A DNA stretch of 6,629 nt, from positions 1 through 6,629 of the forward strand of contig CAYFJO010000555.1 in assembly GCA_964343305.1 (NCBI GenBank). Reading direction: 5' to 3'. Of this stretch, positions 6,531 through 6,629 are shown in pieces (the stretch's first letter is position 1; every line of letters starts with the position of its first letter). This DNA is from CAYFJO01 sp964343305. GTDB lineage: Bacteria; Planctomycetota; Planctomycetia; Pirellulales; Pirellulaceae. The notes under the pieces are model-generated. The model was not told the DNA's origin, ran no database searches, and saw only the letters and a program-made list of their open reading frames with translations. A program made the position numbers and the translations under genes.

Positions 6531-6592
6531 GTAGGACGGATTAGCAAGCCTACATTCTTTGCAACTGCGGGGGTTAGCCCAATGCCACCTAC
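6531..6592. repeat. Degenerate inverted repeat with GTAGG/CCTAC ends
   Basis: The left arm GTAGGACGGATT (from 6531) is an imperfect inverted copy of the sequence ending ATGCCACCTAC at 6592. About ten of fourteen positions match. A further CCTAC at 6549-6553 can also pair with the left arm. It resembles short intergenic repeats that begin GTAGG and contain a TTAGC core in many bacteria. The arms are poorly conserved, so this may be a relic or chance. The rest of 6466-6629 shows nothing else that I can support. Confidence 0.25.
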
Positions 6593-6629
6593 TTTAGTCT
6601 TCTGAGTATTTTGTCGGCCGCGGGGAACA

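Overview
The window reads as accessory chromosomal DNA from a planctomycete or close relative. The evidence is a large secreted HzsA-related haem protein, a Tat-exported DUF3500 protein, and a triple YHS-domain polyferredoxin. This taxonomic call is inferred from family content; no rRNA or other marker is present.

Layout. (1) Bases 1-1680 (+) hold the 3' part of a gene for an HzsA-related protein: a PD40-type propeller followed by a C-terminal region with two CxxCH haem c motifs. Its 5' end lies outside the window. (2) Bases 1681-2385 contain no intact gene. Coding-like sequence switches frame at least twice, carries one isolated CGECH motif, and ends in the 3' stump of a duplicate of the next gene. 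(3) Bases 2386-2916 (+) encode a small exported FixH/YtkA-like protein with a signal peptide, a beta domain and a C-terminal membrane anchor. (4) Bases 2983-5241 (+) encode a 752-residue membrane protein with three cysteine-rich YHS/TRASH-like modules fused to a NapH/NosR-type 4Fe-4S membrane electron-transfer core. A 79-base palindromic element with perfect 25-base arms sits inside this gene and is translated in frame. (5) A bidirectional hairpin terminator at 5330-5362 separates it from (6) a convergent DUF3500 gene at 5388-6371 (-), which has its own ribosome binding site and a plausible promoter. (7) The last ~160 bases are non-coding, with one weak degenerate inverted repeat.

How the parts may work together. 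The FixH-like protein and the YHS-polyferredoxin are adjacent, co-directional and 66 bases apart, so they probably form a transcription unit. Their architecture suggests a membrane module that moves electrons, or handles a metal, for a periplasmic enzyme encoded elsewhere. The stump and the CGECH fragment upstream suggest that the cluster was once longer, with a tandem FixH-like paralogue and possibly a cytochrome, and has partly decayed. The HzsA-related gene is more GC-rich than what follows and may not belong to the same unit. The DUF3500 gene is separately transcribed and its role is unknown.

The most unusual items are the in-frame palindromic element inside the polyferredoxin, the triple YHS fusion, and the decayed duplicated segment. 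I do not see proof of a wholly new system in this window.
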